From: Mesostigma viride
Taxonomy: Eukaryota; Streptophyta; Mesostigmatophyceae; Mesostigmatales; Mesostigmataceae
Length of the DNA: 64,000 nt
Direction: 5' to 3'
NCBI GenBank assembly: GCA_009746045.1
Contig: RPFO01000065.1
Coordinates: 5,387,590-5,451,589 of the forward strand
Shown here: positions 51,781-60,895 of the stretch, one piece after another
Layout: each line of letters starts with the position of its first letter
Numbering within the stretch: the stretch's first letter is position 1
Notes under the pieces: generated by a model
What the model saw: the letters and a program-made list of their open reading frames with translations, nothing else
Databases searched by the model: none
Told to the model about the DNA's origin: nothing
Made by a program: the position numbers and the translations under genes

Positions 51781-53162
51781 AGTTAAGTAATGCAATACGC
51801 ATTACTTTTGCATACTTGCAAGTATGCAAAAGTAATGCGTATTGCATTACTTAACTAAAATTGGGCCGCGTGGGGAAATCCGGCGTTCCGCACACACCGC
51901 TCGTTACCGAGGTGACTCGATTAATTACGACTCGGCTATTCCCAGCCTCGCGCCGTAATTCCTATTTCGACTTGGCCTACCCGGCCTCCGCCAAACATAG
52001 AAATCCACAAATATTTCGACTCGGCCTCCCAGGCCTACCCGCCGCAAATATTTCCGTGCCTCCGAGAGGATTCGAACCCGGTACCCCAGGAGCGAACGCC
52101 AATCTTAGTTAAGTAATGCAATACGCATTACTTTTGCATACTTGCAAGTATGCAAAAGTAATGCGTATTGCATTACTTAACTAAAATTGGGCCGCGTGGG
52201 GAAATCCGGCGTTCCGCACACACCGCTCGTTACCGAGGTGACTCGATTAATTACGACTCGGCTATTCCCAGCCTCGCGCCGTAATTCCTATTTCGACTTG
52301 GCCTACCCGGCCTCCGCCAAACATAGAAATCCACAAATATTTCGACTCGGCCTCCCAGGCCTACCCGCCGCAAATATTTCCGTGCCTCCGAGAGGATTCG
52401 AACCCGGTACCCCAGGAGCGAACGCCAATCTTAGTTAAGTAATGCAATACGCATTACTTTTGCATACTTGTACAAGTATGCAAAAGTAATGCGTATTGCA
52501 TTACTTAACTAAGATTGGCGTTCGCTCCTGGGGTACCGGGTTCGAATCCTCTCGGAGGCACGGAAATATTTGCGGCGGGTAGGCCTGGGAGGCCGAGTCG
52601 AAATATTTGTGGATTTCTATGTTTGGCGGAGGCCGGGTAGGCCAAGTCGAAATAGGAATTACGGCGCGAGGCTGGGAATAGCCGAGTCGTAATTAATCGA
52701 GTCACCTCGGTAACGAGCGGTGTGTGCGGAACGCCGGATTTCCCCACGCGGCCCAATTTTAGTTAAGTAATGCAATACGCATTACTTTTGCATACTTGCA
52801 AGTATGCAAAAGTAATGCGTATTGCATTACTTAACTAAGATTGGCGTTCGCTCCTGGGGTACCGGGTTCGAATCCTCTCGGAGGCACGGAAATATTTGCG
52901 GCGGGTAGGCCTGGGAGGCCGAGTCGAAATATTTGTGGATTTCTATGTTTGGCGGAGGCCGGGTAGGCCAAGTCGAAATAGGAATTACGGCGCGAGGCTG
53001 GGAATAGCCGAGTCGTAATTAATCGAGTCACCTCGGTAACGAGCGGTGTGTGCGGAACGCCGGATTTCCCCACGCGGCCCAATTTTAGTTAAGTAATGCA
53101 ATACGCATTACTTTTGCATACTTGCAAGTATGCAAAAGTAATGCGTATTGCATTACTTAACT
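51781..53162. mobile_element. fold-back composite element C, inserted in the viral recombinase gene
   Basis: 5-bp target duplication GCCTT at 51776-51780 and 53163-53167. Five short palindromes (51781-51856, 52107-52182, 52433-52510, 52761-52836, 53087-53162; 76-78 bp, AGTTAAGTAATGC...), separated by four 250-bp segments, the first two in one orientation and the last two inverted, so the whole 1.38 kb is a palindrome centred at about 52,472. Every segment has a B-box GGTTCGAATCC 28 nt from a palindrome (52068-52078, 52394-52404, 52539-52549 and the equivalent near 52866). The segments appear identical by eye. The 83-codon ORF repeated four times inside is not credible coding sequence. Confidence 0.85.
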
Positions 53163-54169
53163 GCCTTAGCACGGGCATCTAACGCTTTGATGAGCTTTCC
53201 GTACTTCTTCGGGATGACGACGTCATAAACTGGCATGCTGTGCTGCGTTTTGAAATTCTGGATGTAGAATCTCCTCTCGCTCGGGATGTAGCCGTTCTCG
53301 TGCGGTCCTAGCTCAGCGACCGAGTCGACGATGCGCATCTGGTCGTGATTGTAACGCGTCGGTGGTAGATCTTCACCCGAGAGATAGATCAAGCCCATGA
53401 GCGCGGCGTCGGACGTGGGATCGGCTTCGTACTCTGCTTTGGCGATCTTCTGGAGCTGTTCGTACGTGTACCTCAGCGGCTTGTTCTCGGCACGGTCAAA
53501 CCGTCTGTCCAGGTCACCAACCTTCAGCTCCCTGACGCGAGCAGTGTACGCGTCCGTAACGTGACTTGGGAGCCTCTTCTCGGGCGGCATCATTCGGTTC
53601 ACGCCGTTGATGACCCCGAGGAGCTGCTTCTCATTCTCCCTCCAGGCGTCGTCCTTCGAGTGCTGGGTCTTGCGCTTGGGTTCTGATGTCTCGTGCACCA
53701 CGCGAAGAACACGAGCTGTGTCGGCAAGGCAATCAACGGACTCGTACTGCGAGCACCCCAGTTTGTCGAGCAGGACCCGCATCCTGCCAATGTATCCCAA
53801 AGCGGTCTTGCGAGTCGCCCCGCGCTCCTTCGATGGCCTGCCACGCTCGTGCTGCTCTGGTCGCGCTTCCGCTGCGGCGACGGCCTCGTCGAAGGTCCAG
53901 TACCGCCCTCCTCCAGCTCGCGCAGGCGATTCCTCGTGGTGCGGTGGCTCCGGCGAGGGTGGAGAGGTCGCCTGCAAGCCGATTTTTTCCGCACACTCGG
54001 GGTTATTTGCGATCCATCGATCACTGGGATTCCAGACGCCCTTCTTGACCTTGCTTTTCGCCGAGATGCAGTTCGTCTGGTCGCGGGCGATTGCTCGCCT
54101 CTTCGCCTGGGCCCGTCGCCATTGCTCGCGACGCTCCTCTACGGTCACCGTCATCTGATGACTGAACAT
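53163..54169 (-). CDS. PLV tyrosine recombinase (integrase), N-terminal and core segment
   Basis: ATG at 54169 (a second in-frame ATG at 54154). N-terminal ~75 residues basic, then a SAM-like helical region (TALGYIGRMRVLLDKL, near residues 120-160) and the catalytic domain: first Arg in a LPPTRYNHDQMRIV box near residue 275, and a Lys-containing beta-hairpin NFKTQHSMPVYDVVIP near 310. The frame is closed by composite C at 53163 and resumes at 51780. PLVs often use tyrosine recombinases for integration. Overlaps the end of the AT-hook ORF upstream. Confidence 0.75.
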
Positions 54170-54515
54170 GAGACAATTTTTTGGCTCGAGGCTTTTTATA
54201 CCCTACGGGGTGGATCCTTGGGCGCCCTCGAGGCCGTTTCGGTTCGTGTCGTTTTTCCGTTTTGGAGGGTGAGCGCCCACGTGGACGCCTGCGATCGCCC
54301 ACCAAGGCGAGGATGGCCAATCGGATTTCGGGGCTCATGTCGTGACAGGTGGACGGAATCGTGTCGTGGTGGCCTGCTTCTTGAAGGATCCTGACGACAC
54401 GTTCTAGAGTTTTCTGCCCCAGTCGAGAACCCGAACAATATCGGAGGAGTGCTTGGGTGTCCAACACGTACTCCTTCTCGGCGCCTGCGTATCGTTTGAT
54501 GGACGGAATATCCAT
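54021..54515 (-). CDS. small AT-hook protein
   Basis: Up to 164 codons from ATG at 54515. Residues ~1-70 form an acidic/helical domain; residues ~85-105 contain an AT-hook (RPRGRPRIHP), then basic KKPRAKK. The last ~50 residues overlap the start of the recombinase in another frame and may not be genuine. The position between recombinase and packaging ATPase suggests a viral DNA-binding accessory protein. Confidence 0.5.
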   Translation of the reverse strand: MDIPSIKRYAGAEKEYVLDTQALLRYCSGSRLGQKTLERVVRILQEAGHHDTIPSTCHDMSPEIRLAILALVGDRRRPRGRSPSKTEKRHEPKRPRGRPRIHPVGYKKPRAKKLSHVQSSDDGDRRGASRAMATGPGEEASNRPRPDELHLGEKQGQEGRLESQ

Positions 54516-54537
54516 AGTATATCATGTTCAGAGAAAA

Positions 54538-54999
54538 TTATTTTATCGAGAGAAATGTATTGAAGTTTCGACGAAACATTTTTTTCGGGTCGCGCTGGTC
54601 GAAGTCGACAGCGAAGAAGTCGTGAGGATCGTCCTTGACGGCGTGGTCCCATAGCGCGAGAAACTCGTCCGGCGCCACAGCCCCCGCGCTCTCTTCCGCG
54701 ATCTGTCGCGCGGCTCGATGGTCCTTCGTTCTGAACAGCGCAAGAAACGATATATTCGCTCGCACTGCTCGTGGTACGCCACCGCTTGTGTACGCCTGTG
54801 TCAGGAAAATCATGCTCGTGAGGAAGTGTCTGTGTTTGAACGCGAAAGCCGCAACAGCGTTTTTGCTAGAGCTCTGATAGAGGGCACTGCCTTGCATGTC
54901 GTCTATCAGAATGAGCGACGAAGGAGGACCGTGCTCGAACCTTGTCGCAGGTTTATCCCAGTTCATTGCATCAAGGCGTAGGTACATGGAGAGGTCCAT
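54538..54999 (-). CDS. PLV packaging ATPase, C-terminal part
   Basis: It continues the A32/FtsK-HerA-like ATPase after a frame change in the T7 run (A7 on the coding strand) at 55010-55016. Walker B SLILIDDMQG lies near the start, followed by a HRHFLTSMIFLTQ segment (sensor-like polar residue), RANISFLALFRT and DFFAVDFDQRDPKKMFRRNF. These match the second half of poxvirus A32-like packaging ATPases conserved in Polintons, PLVs and virophages. Confidence 0.75.
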   Translation of the reverse strand: MDLSMYLRLDAMNWDKPATRFEHGPPSSLILIDDMQGSALYQSSSKNAVAAFAFKHRHFLTSMIFLTQAYTSGGVPRAVRANISFLALFRTKDHRAARQIAEESAGAVAPDEFLALWDHAVKDDPHDFFAVDFDQRDPKKMFRRNFNTFLSIK

Positions 55000-55421
55000 G
55001 AGTTCTGCGTTTTTTTCCCATCCACGTATTCGCGTTTGAACGTTTCCCAGACCTTGAGATCGTCCTTGTACCTCTCGTATTCGTGGAGGTCAGACTTTAT
55101 ATGATCTATCATCCCATCGAATGCCAGGTTAGAGTAGACTTCCATCGTCATAGCTGGTTCCGGGAGCTCATTGTATTTTGGCTCCGTGTGGGCACTCCCT
55201 GAAATGAGGTACAGCTTGTCGAATGAGTTTTTAGCAAAGTAAGCCTTCGCCATGTTGACTGCCGATGTAGTTTTCCCAGACCGTCGAGCTCCGCAGAAGT
55301 TTGCGATGAAATGAAGACTCGGCATATTCGGTGGAGCAGGACGCTGTGGGGCGTATCGTTGCTTGATGTCTTTGTTCTCAAGTGAATGAATTCGTCGCTC
55401 TTCGATGATAGCCATTATCAT
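54963..55421 (-). CDS. PLV packaging ATPase, N-terminal part (frameshifted)
   Basis: ATG at 55421 or 55415. Walker A GARRSGKTTSAVNMA near residue 45; then KLYLISGSAHTEPKYNELP, usual for the family. The frame ends at 54963 because of a one-base difference in a homopolymer; the remainder is in the 54538-54999 ORF. Expected role: ATP-driven packaging of genomic DNA into preformed capsids. Confidence 0.78.
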   Translation of the reverse strand: MIMAIIEERRIHSLENKDIKQRYAPQRPAPPNMPSLHFIANFCGARRSGKTTSAVNMAKAYFAKNSFDKLYLISGSAHTEPKYNELPEPAMTMEVYSNLAFDGMIDHIKSDLHEYERYKDDLKVWETFKREYVDGKKTQNSWTSPCTYALMQ

Positions 55422-55433
55422 TCTGAAGACATT

Positions 55434-55961
55434 TTAATCGTCCAGACTAGCAAGGAGAGACGCGCGGATGGCGGCCATGCGCATCTCGTATGGCGTCATC
55501 GCGACAGGTGGCGGTGGTGGAGGTGGGAGCTGTCGGGTCTTGATCGGGGGTGGCGGAGAGTCCGGCTCTGTCTCCTTGGGCTTTCGACCCCGTCTTGGTT
55601 TTGGCGTGTCGGCGGGGGTTGAGGCGACTGAATCTTCAGCGAGAAGGCGTTCAATCCGCGATTTGTTGCGGGCTTCTTGCAGCTCGAGTTCGACTAGCCT
55701 TTGCCGCTGAATCTCCAATTCCTTTGCAAGGACCTTTCGTTTCGTTATCTCTGCCTCCTTTTCCTCGTTTCGTCTCTTCTCCCTCTCGGCTTTTGCGCGT
55801 TGCTGGTAAACCCTCATTTTGTCGCGAAGGGCTTTTTTCTGTTCATCATTCAGCGGTTGTCCCTTTCGAATTGTCTTGACCAGGTCAACCTGCTCTTCCC
55901 GCGTCTCGGCGAAGGTTTCGTCTTGGTAGCTCGTTGGGGTCTCTGAAGCCTCAGAGGCCAT
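55434..55961 (-). CDS. coiled-coil protein with Pro-rich C-terminus
   Basis: 175 codons, ATG at 55961. Residues ~25-115 form a long Lys/Glu/Arg coiled coil; then an AT-hook-like PRRGRKP, a proline run, and a C-terminal TPYEMRMAAIRASLL. A very similar PYEMRLKAVYE motif occurs in the C-terminal segment of the primase-helicase (near 47.58 kb). First of the minus-strand cluster; the stop is 12 bp from the ATPase start. Function unknown. Confidence 0.6.
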   Translation of the reverse strand: MASEASETPTSYQDETFAETREEQVDLVKTIRKGQPLNDEQKKALRDKMRVYQQRAKAEREKRRNEEKEAEITKRKVLAKELEIQRQRLVELELQEARNKSRIERLLAEDSVASTPADTPKPRRGRKPKETEPDSPPPPIKTRQLPPPPPPPVAMTPYEMRMAAIRASLLASLDD

Positions 55962-55985
55962 GTTTATATTCTAGGTAGATAATAA
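55962..55985. promoter_or_regulatory. 24-bp divergent intergenic region
   Basis: Start codons of the minus-strand (55961) and plus-strand (55986) gene clusters are separated by only 24 bp, AT-rich (ttatattctaggtagataat). Any promoters must overlap each other or the coding sequences. Other late genes are preceded by short A/T words (aaaaatat, aaaatctat), a possible late-promoter theme. Confidence 0.45.
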
Positions 55986-57521
55986 ATGGTCGTTCTAACA
56001 ACATTGAGCAGACCGACCAATCTCGCCACCGGGTTAACGCTCGACCCTGAAATGGAGGAGCGTGTTTCTAACATCGAAACAGACATAGATGGGCTTCAAG
56101 CTAGCGTTACGTTACTTCTTGGCACTTCACATCCATTCGATGAGTCACTCGTTGTCGACGGATTCAAAATTTTCTACCCGAGCCAGCCGACAAATGTGCG
56201 ACTCGGAGACAATTACGACGACGAGACCGCAAGCGACCCATCGGAACTTGCTTACAGTCTCGTCGTGAATGGGTATTCCTATTTTAAATCAGGGACTACT
56301 TTAGTCGACGATCTCACTCTAAATGAACCTTACCTTACGGCGAAAGTGGGAGCAACCCAGTACCACGTCTTCGACTTTAGCCCTGATACGTTGCTAGACC
56401 CTGGTGGCAGAGTCCTGACCCGCGCGCAATTGGACTACCTTTTTGACCAACACGGGGTAGGCAAAACGTCGATAGCTAACTTGAACGGGGATTTCGTCCT
56501 CCATCTCGAAGACGGGACGACCGTGTCGCACCAAAACGCGTTCAACGTCATCAATGACCAGGATGTGCGAGTCCAGCTGCCCTACAACGTTACGAATGGC
56601 GACGCGAGTGGAATCTGTAAGTTTACCTATCGCGACTACCACACGACCCAGGCGCGCACGGGGGAGAGCGTTGTGGACGGAGAGGTAGGATATCCATACT
56701 TTTCCGACTCTTTCTATGGTCTCGGCGGATCTCGATTTAACGGCCTCCCTCTCCGCGTGGAGTTGTTGTCTTTCGCCACGATTCGCGACGACAACCGCCG
56801 CCTTCCACTAACTGGGAGATCCTTCACCATCACGCGTACATACTCGCCACTGACGGACTGGCGAATGGGTCCGATTGACCCTGTGAACGCACTCTACTGG
56901 AGCACCAATCCAACCACCGCTAATTGGGAGGTCGTAGAGGGAACGACCCTCAAACAGGGCATAAAGATGACGACCCCCTTCGCATACCAACGCAAACTCC
57001 CCATCAGGTGGTACATGAATTCCACCCAGCTCACGCCGACCACTCCGACCATCGGCGGAGTCTCCCTCTCGCAAAACGGGGGACTGCGCGGGGAAGACGC
57101 CGTAATCACCGCGCCAGTCGCGGCAGATAGTAACAAGTATATGAACTACGAGATAGACGTCTACAACGACTCGACCCTCACCTCCTACACCACCCACAAA
57201 GGAGGGGTGATGGTATGCGTTTCAAAAATGAGCCAACTGCACTCCGGCATCCGGACACCAAGTTCCTACATTTCATATCTAAATCCTGTAAAAATCGCGA
57301 TCAACGGCGTCTACGCAGACCATGATGTGGGGTGGGGAAAGTCGTTGCCTCCTCTCACCGGTTTTCATCTGTTGGCGAACGGAGTATCTCAAGGGGCCTT
57401 GGATGGGACGTTGAAGACAACGACGTTTCAAAATCCATCCGAAGGCGATGATGTAGAACTCAGATACAGGATCGTAACCGTAAAGGACTCGCCAAACCTG
57501 TCAGGGAGACCGTGGAGATAG
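55986..57521 (+). CDS. fibre-like virion protein
   Basis: 511 codons. Residues ~20-50 form a short coiled coil (EERVSNIETDIDGLQASVTLLL), as at the base of trimeric fibres. The rest is beta-rich with many Thr/Asn/Tyr/Gly and few Cys, ending in RYRIVTVKDSP. After 57,500 a neighbouring frame stays open for about 33 more codons to 57609 (GPATTPFSRIILAPLRD), so the original C-terminus was probably there and a one-base shift moved it. Receptor-binding or capsid-surface role is inference from composition and position. Confidence 0.5.
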   Translation: MVVLTTLSRPTNLATGLTLDPEMEERVSNIETDIDGLQASVTLLLGTSHPFDESLVVDGFKIFYPSQPTNVRLGDNYDDETASDPSELAYSLVVNGYSYFKSGTTLVDDLTLNEPYLTAKVGATQYHVFDFSPDTLLDPGGRVLTRAQLDYLFDQHGVGKTSIANLNGDFVLHLEDGTTVSHQNAFNVINDQDVRVQLPYNVTNGDASGICKFTYRDYHTTQARTGESVVDGEVGYPYFSDSFYGLGGSRFNGLPLRVELLSFATIRDDNRRLPLTGRSFTITRTYSPLTDWRMGPIDPVNALYWSTNPTTANWEVVEGTTLKQGIKMTTPFAYQRKLPIRWYMNSTQLTPTTPTIGGVSLSQNGGLRGEDAVITAPVAADSNKYMNYEIDVYNDSTLTSYTTHKGGVMVCVSKMSQLHSGIRTPSSYISYLNPVKIAINGVYADHDVGWGKSLPPLTGFHLLANGVSQGALDGTLKTTTFQNPSEGDDVELRYRIVTVKDSPNLSGRPWR

Positions 57522-57751
57522 ACGGCCCCGCTACGACTCCATTCTCTAGAATCATTCTCGCGCCACTCCGTGACCACGCTGCAAGCAGAAGCTTCGAAAT
57601 ACTACTTTGAAGGGTCTCCCGAAAAATTCTTTTTTGTAAAAACAGCCACTCCGGCACCAAGCAAATGTGTGTTTTTTCAGAGCAGCTCATCGACGGCCCA
57701 TTTCTTTGTGTTTTCGGCTATATTTGGGCAGCAACGATGCTTTCGTCGCAG

Positions 57752-59266
57752 AAAAACTATGTCTTTGACGAATAAATATCACCCGGCCACGACAGATGCC
57801 CATCAGAATTGGAGAAATGCGGCTACGACGCATTGGGGTATGCTGGGTATCAATCTGCACCATAGTGACTATGCACTCGACCTGTTTGACAATCTGAAGT
57901 CGAAGGTTCGATACACGTTAAACTCATCATGGAGACAACAAAACAGCTACTGGGTGGCATTTCGAAGAAAATCGGATGGGAAGTGAGCGTTATATATAAA
58001 AACAACTCCTCAAAACTAGTGAATGACAAAATCTCAAACTCGTCCGGTATATTTACAGCCACCCTACAGACATTATTGACCCGTACATTCCGATGCCCTC
58101 CGACCAATTTTCCACTTGAGCGGAGAGTACCACGGCGCGTATGTCTGGCCAATCAAAGATGACCTACAAGACATAGAGTTCGACTCCTAAAAACCAACAA
58201 TCCTTCCGGAGCGTACACGGCCGTGGAGACGTGTTGGAGCTGCGTCACAGGTCCACCTCGTCGAGGAATTGTAGCATTTTTGGCAAATATAGCGTCACAA
58301 AACCCGTACCGGGTGTGGCGGATACTTGGTTTAAGGAGCTAACACTCACGAATGAGAGTGTCATCCGCACGGTTGTTAAGTGTCCAGATGTTCAATACGG
58401 CGTGCAAATGAACCAATATACTGCCAAAATATATGGGATTCTACCAGCTCGTCAGTCGGTGAGGAAGTTTTATGTAAGACTTGGATTTTCAAACACCAAG
58501 TTGAGCAATGATCCGTTGCTTATCAGCGTAGTCGTTGGAGAAGCGTGGACTGGCGGTTTTTCTACAACACAATTCAAAATCCTCGTCGTACGTTGACATA
58601 ACCTGTGATCATATTTCACTGGTTGATCCTCCAGTTACTGGTATGATCCATTTGGCGACCGTGACGTTCCAGGTATTAGATCCAACAGTATCTGGCCCGA
58701 GCCCGCTTTTATTTGCTTCTAGCCTAAGCTACTATTATGGTTCAAGCCTGTCGTCAATTGGCGGCAATCACGGGATGGACGTGGCCCTGTATGAAGATGT
58801 CCGAGAAACTAGGCGTATATCGCACACGATTTGGAAGCAGACTCTGGTCGGTTGAGGCAGCCCATATACGACTACCCGCTTCCGCAATTTTGGCATGGCG
58901 CCCCGTGGCGTGATGTCTTTCCACGACCCGGCCACGCAATCGGAACTAACTCTTCCGACCGCGTTGACCAATATCCTTGTCAGGTTAACATTTGATAACA
59001 ACCCACCAACGATTCTCGACATATCAAACCCATATCGCTTAACGGCTAGCGGCCTGTCCGTCTGGCCGGTAAACGTTATAATTGGCAGCAACTGGAATGT
59101 TGTTTCAGGATACGAGGAGGATGACGGGGTGTTTGAAATCGCATTGCGGATTCCTCGCATCACCACTGACACGTCAACAAACATAGCGTTGTCTACCGCG
59201 TTTTGCAAGTCGCGCGCTGGAAAAATGGCCGTGTCGACTAACAAGACCCTCACTTGGACGTTATAA
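57752..59266 (+). pseudogene. beta-rich virion protein gene broken by several frameshifts
   Basis: Starts at ATG 57761-57763 (MSLTNKYHPATTDAHQNW) and continues through at least four frames: to ~57930, ~58080, ~58180, 58231-58585, 58590-58855 and 58895-59266. Segments such as GEYHGAYVWPIKDDLQDIEF, KYSVTKPVPGVADTW, SLSYYYGSSLSSIGGNHGMD and STNKTLTWTL share the Thr/Ser/Asn-rich beta character of the upstream fibre-like protein. The last ORF (58895-59266) may start independently. About 500 codons in total; function unknown, probably a fibre or surface protein. Confidence 0.5.
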
Positions 59267-59288
59267 AAATCTATGATTATATGCAGAA

Positions 59289-59792
59289 ATGGCAAGGCGT
59301 CAGAAATCAGCACGGCGCCGTCCTTCAAGTAAAAGGGGAAAACCGAAGCGTAAGGTCGCACCCCAGTCGCAGGTGACCGCTTCATCGACCAACACCATTG
59401 TCATCCACAGCGCGCCGGTCCGAAGAGCGGTGAACAAAGGGAAGGTCGCAGAGGCGCGAGGGTTCAAGGATGCCCTTCTCATGGCGTCAGTGATGGCGAA
59501 CTCTAGACCGGTCGCGTACCCCCCATTGTCCGCGTATGCCCAACCGGCCCCTGTCGCGCCGGCTCCCGAACCGGTTGTCGTCGATGAAGCAGTGGCGGCA
59601 CCCCCGGAGCCTGCGGGTGTACCTGTCGGGAAACGAGTCCAGGTGGGAGGCGCGAGGTGGAAATGCCCACAACCCGGGTGTAAGAGCACGTTCGCAAACG
59701 AAAAAAACCTCCTGCTGCATCTCAGGAGGGTCCACAACACGGTCGTGGGAATTCCAAAAGAAGGCGCTGAAAAAAATCTCACAGAAGAGTAA
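59289..59792 (+). CDS. basic virion protein with C2H2 zinc finger
   Basis: 167 codons. The first ~25 residues are extremely basic (RRQKSARRRPSSKRGKPKRK), then an Ala/Pro-rich linker. Near residues 123-147 is a single C2H2 finger: CPQPGC, 12 residues, HLRRVH. It lies among capsid genes, so a DNA-condensing core protein is plausible; PLVs and adenoviruses carry small basic core proteins. Intact, no frameshift. Confidence 0.6.
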   Translation: MARRQKSARRRPSSKRGKPKRKVAPQSQVTASSTNTIVIHSAPVRRAVNKGKVAEARGFKDALLMASVMANSRPVAYPPLSAYAQPAPVAPAPEPVVVDEAVAAPPEPAGVPVGKRVQVGGARWKCPQPGCKSTFANEKNLLLHLRRVHNTVVGIPKEGAEKNLTEE

Positions 59793-59794
59793 AC

Positions 59795-60139
59795 ATGAGC
59801 AGCCCGCTGTTCACTGACGCCGAGATGCTCGAGATCTCTCAATGGATGACCCTCCATCCAAATGTCCCACGAGAGTTCATTGAGGCAGCCATGCTCTACT
59901 GTAAGAAGAAGCCACTCACAGGGAAGACAAGGCGCGCCATGAAAAGGGCATCGGCGAAAATTGAGGAAGGCGTCGTCAAGGTTTTTGGGACAAACGAAAT
60001 TACTTCTGAGCTATTGTCAGAAGAAGTGGCCGATGAAGGAGTTCATCCAGGAAACGCTGACACTCACTCTTCGCACGGAGAACCGAACTCGCGGGACGCT
60101 AGTGGATCCGGTATGGGACATCCCGGCGGGACTCCTTGA
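59795..60139 (+). CDS. small protein or N-terminal extension preceding the penton-like gene
   Basis: ATG at 59795, 2 bp after the previous stop. The first ~77 residues (FTDAEMLEISQWMTLHPN ... KEEGVVKVFG-like helices) look genuine. From about 60,030 the better coding frame is the next one (MKEFIQETLTLTLRTEN), which belongs to the penton-like protein. So this is either a separate small gene overlapping it or the N-terminus of one frameshifted gene. Confidence 0.45.
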   Translation: MSSPLFTDAEMLEISQWMTLHPNVPREFIEAAMLYCKKKPLTGKTRRAMKRASAKIEEGVVKVFGTNEITSELLSEEVADEGVHPGNADTHSSHGEPNSRDASGSGMGHPGGTP

Positions 60140-60895
60140 CGATTATCACGACGTCGGGCTTACCCTCATGACCATCCCGTTTGAACAGACTCACATCAGC
60201 GAAGGAAACCGATACTTCACTGTCCGTTTGTCTGGCAGCGAGTCCCCTACGAAGGTGACCTTGCCGCTCGGCTCGTACACGACTATCGAAAACCGAAAAA
60301 ACATAGAGGAAGCTTTGAAGGCGGTAGATCCTGGGTTCTCGGTCACGTACAACAGGGCGACTAGTCTTTTACCGTGACAAATGCCACCGAGTTCTCTGTC
60401 GCGGTGGATGAGCCCACGGGCCGGGTGTTGGGGCTCATGGAAGGATCATATCCTTTCACAGGTGTCCTCGCTAGCAACCGGCCAGCAACGAATGGGAGAC
60501 TGAGAATGGTGTATGTATACAGCGACATCGTTCGAGGAAACGTGATATCATCGTCGACAGGCACGGGATATGGAGGCCTTTTGGCCGTCTGTCCCAACAT
60601 GTCGCAGTTCTTAGAACCCATTGTTTGGCAGGCAGCGACCCCTTTGTGGCAGCATCTCAAGGACTCTCCCAGCAACATCACGATCCGACTGCTCGACGAG
60701 GACGACGCTCCTATAACTGTCTACTCGGATTGGGCTCTTCAGCTCTCCTTCCGCATAAGCCCTCAGAAGGCGATGGGAATAGAGGCGAGGAAGATCGGGA
60801 GCGTTTTGAAGTATATGGCCCTTGACAGGACCGTCCAGCCACAAACCAGATTTATTTCTCAGCCATCTAGTACTATCGAGGACGATGAAAGTTAA
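60033..60895 (+). pseudogene. penton-like minor capsid protein, one frameshift
   Basis: Two frames: ~60033-60377 (IPAGLLDDYHDVGLTLMTIP, SYTTIENRKNIEEAL) and 60374-60895 (RLRMVYVYSDIVRGNVI, LLAVCPNMSQFL, ITIRLLDEDDAPI, WALQLSFRI). The second frame has the pattern of the single-jelly-roll minor capsid (penton) proteins of Polintons, PLVs and virophages: YVYSDI, then LL.V, then I.I.L.DE. The stop/overlap at about 60,375 is a one-base shift. Expected role: capsid vertices. Confidence 0.6.

Noticed and set aside
51861-53082. An 83-codon ORF present four times (MGRVGKSGVPHTPL...)
   Set aside because: It lies in the repeated B-box segments of composite C and overlaps the T-arm-like word. Repetition is explained by the segment duplication; no upstream signals or family features.
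51857-53086. Calling complete tRNA genes at the B-boxes
   Set aside because: Only T-arm-like 3' parts are visible; T-stem pairing is imperfect and I could not find a matching 5' half or A-box next to them.
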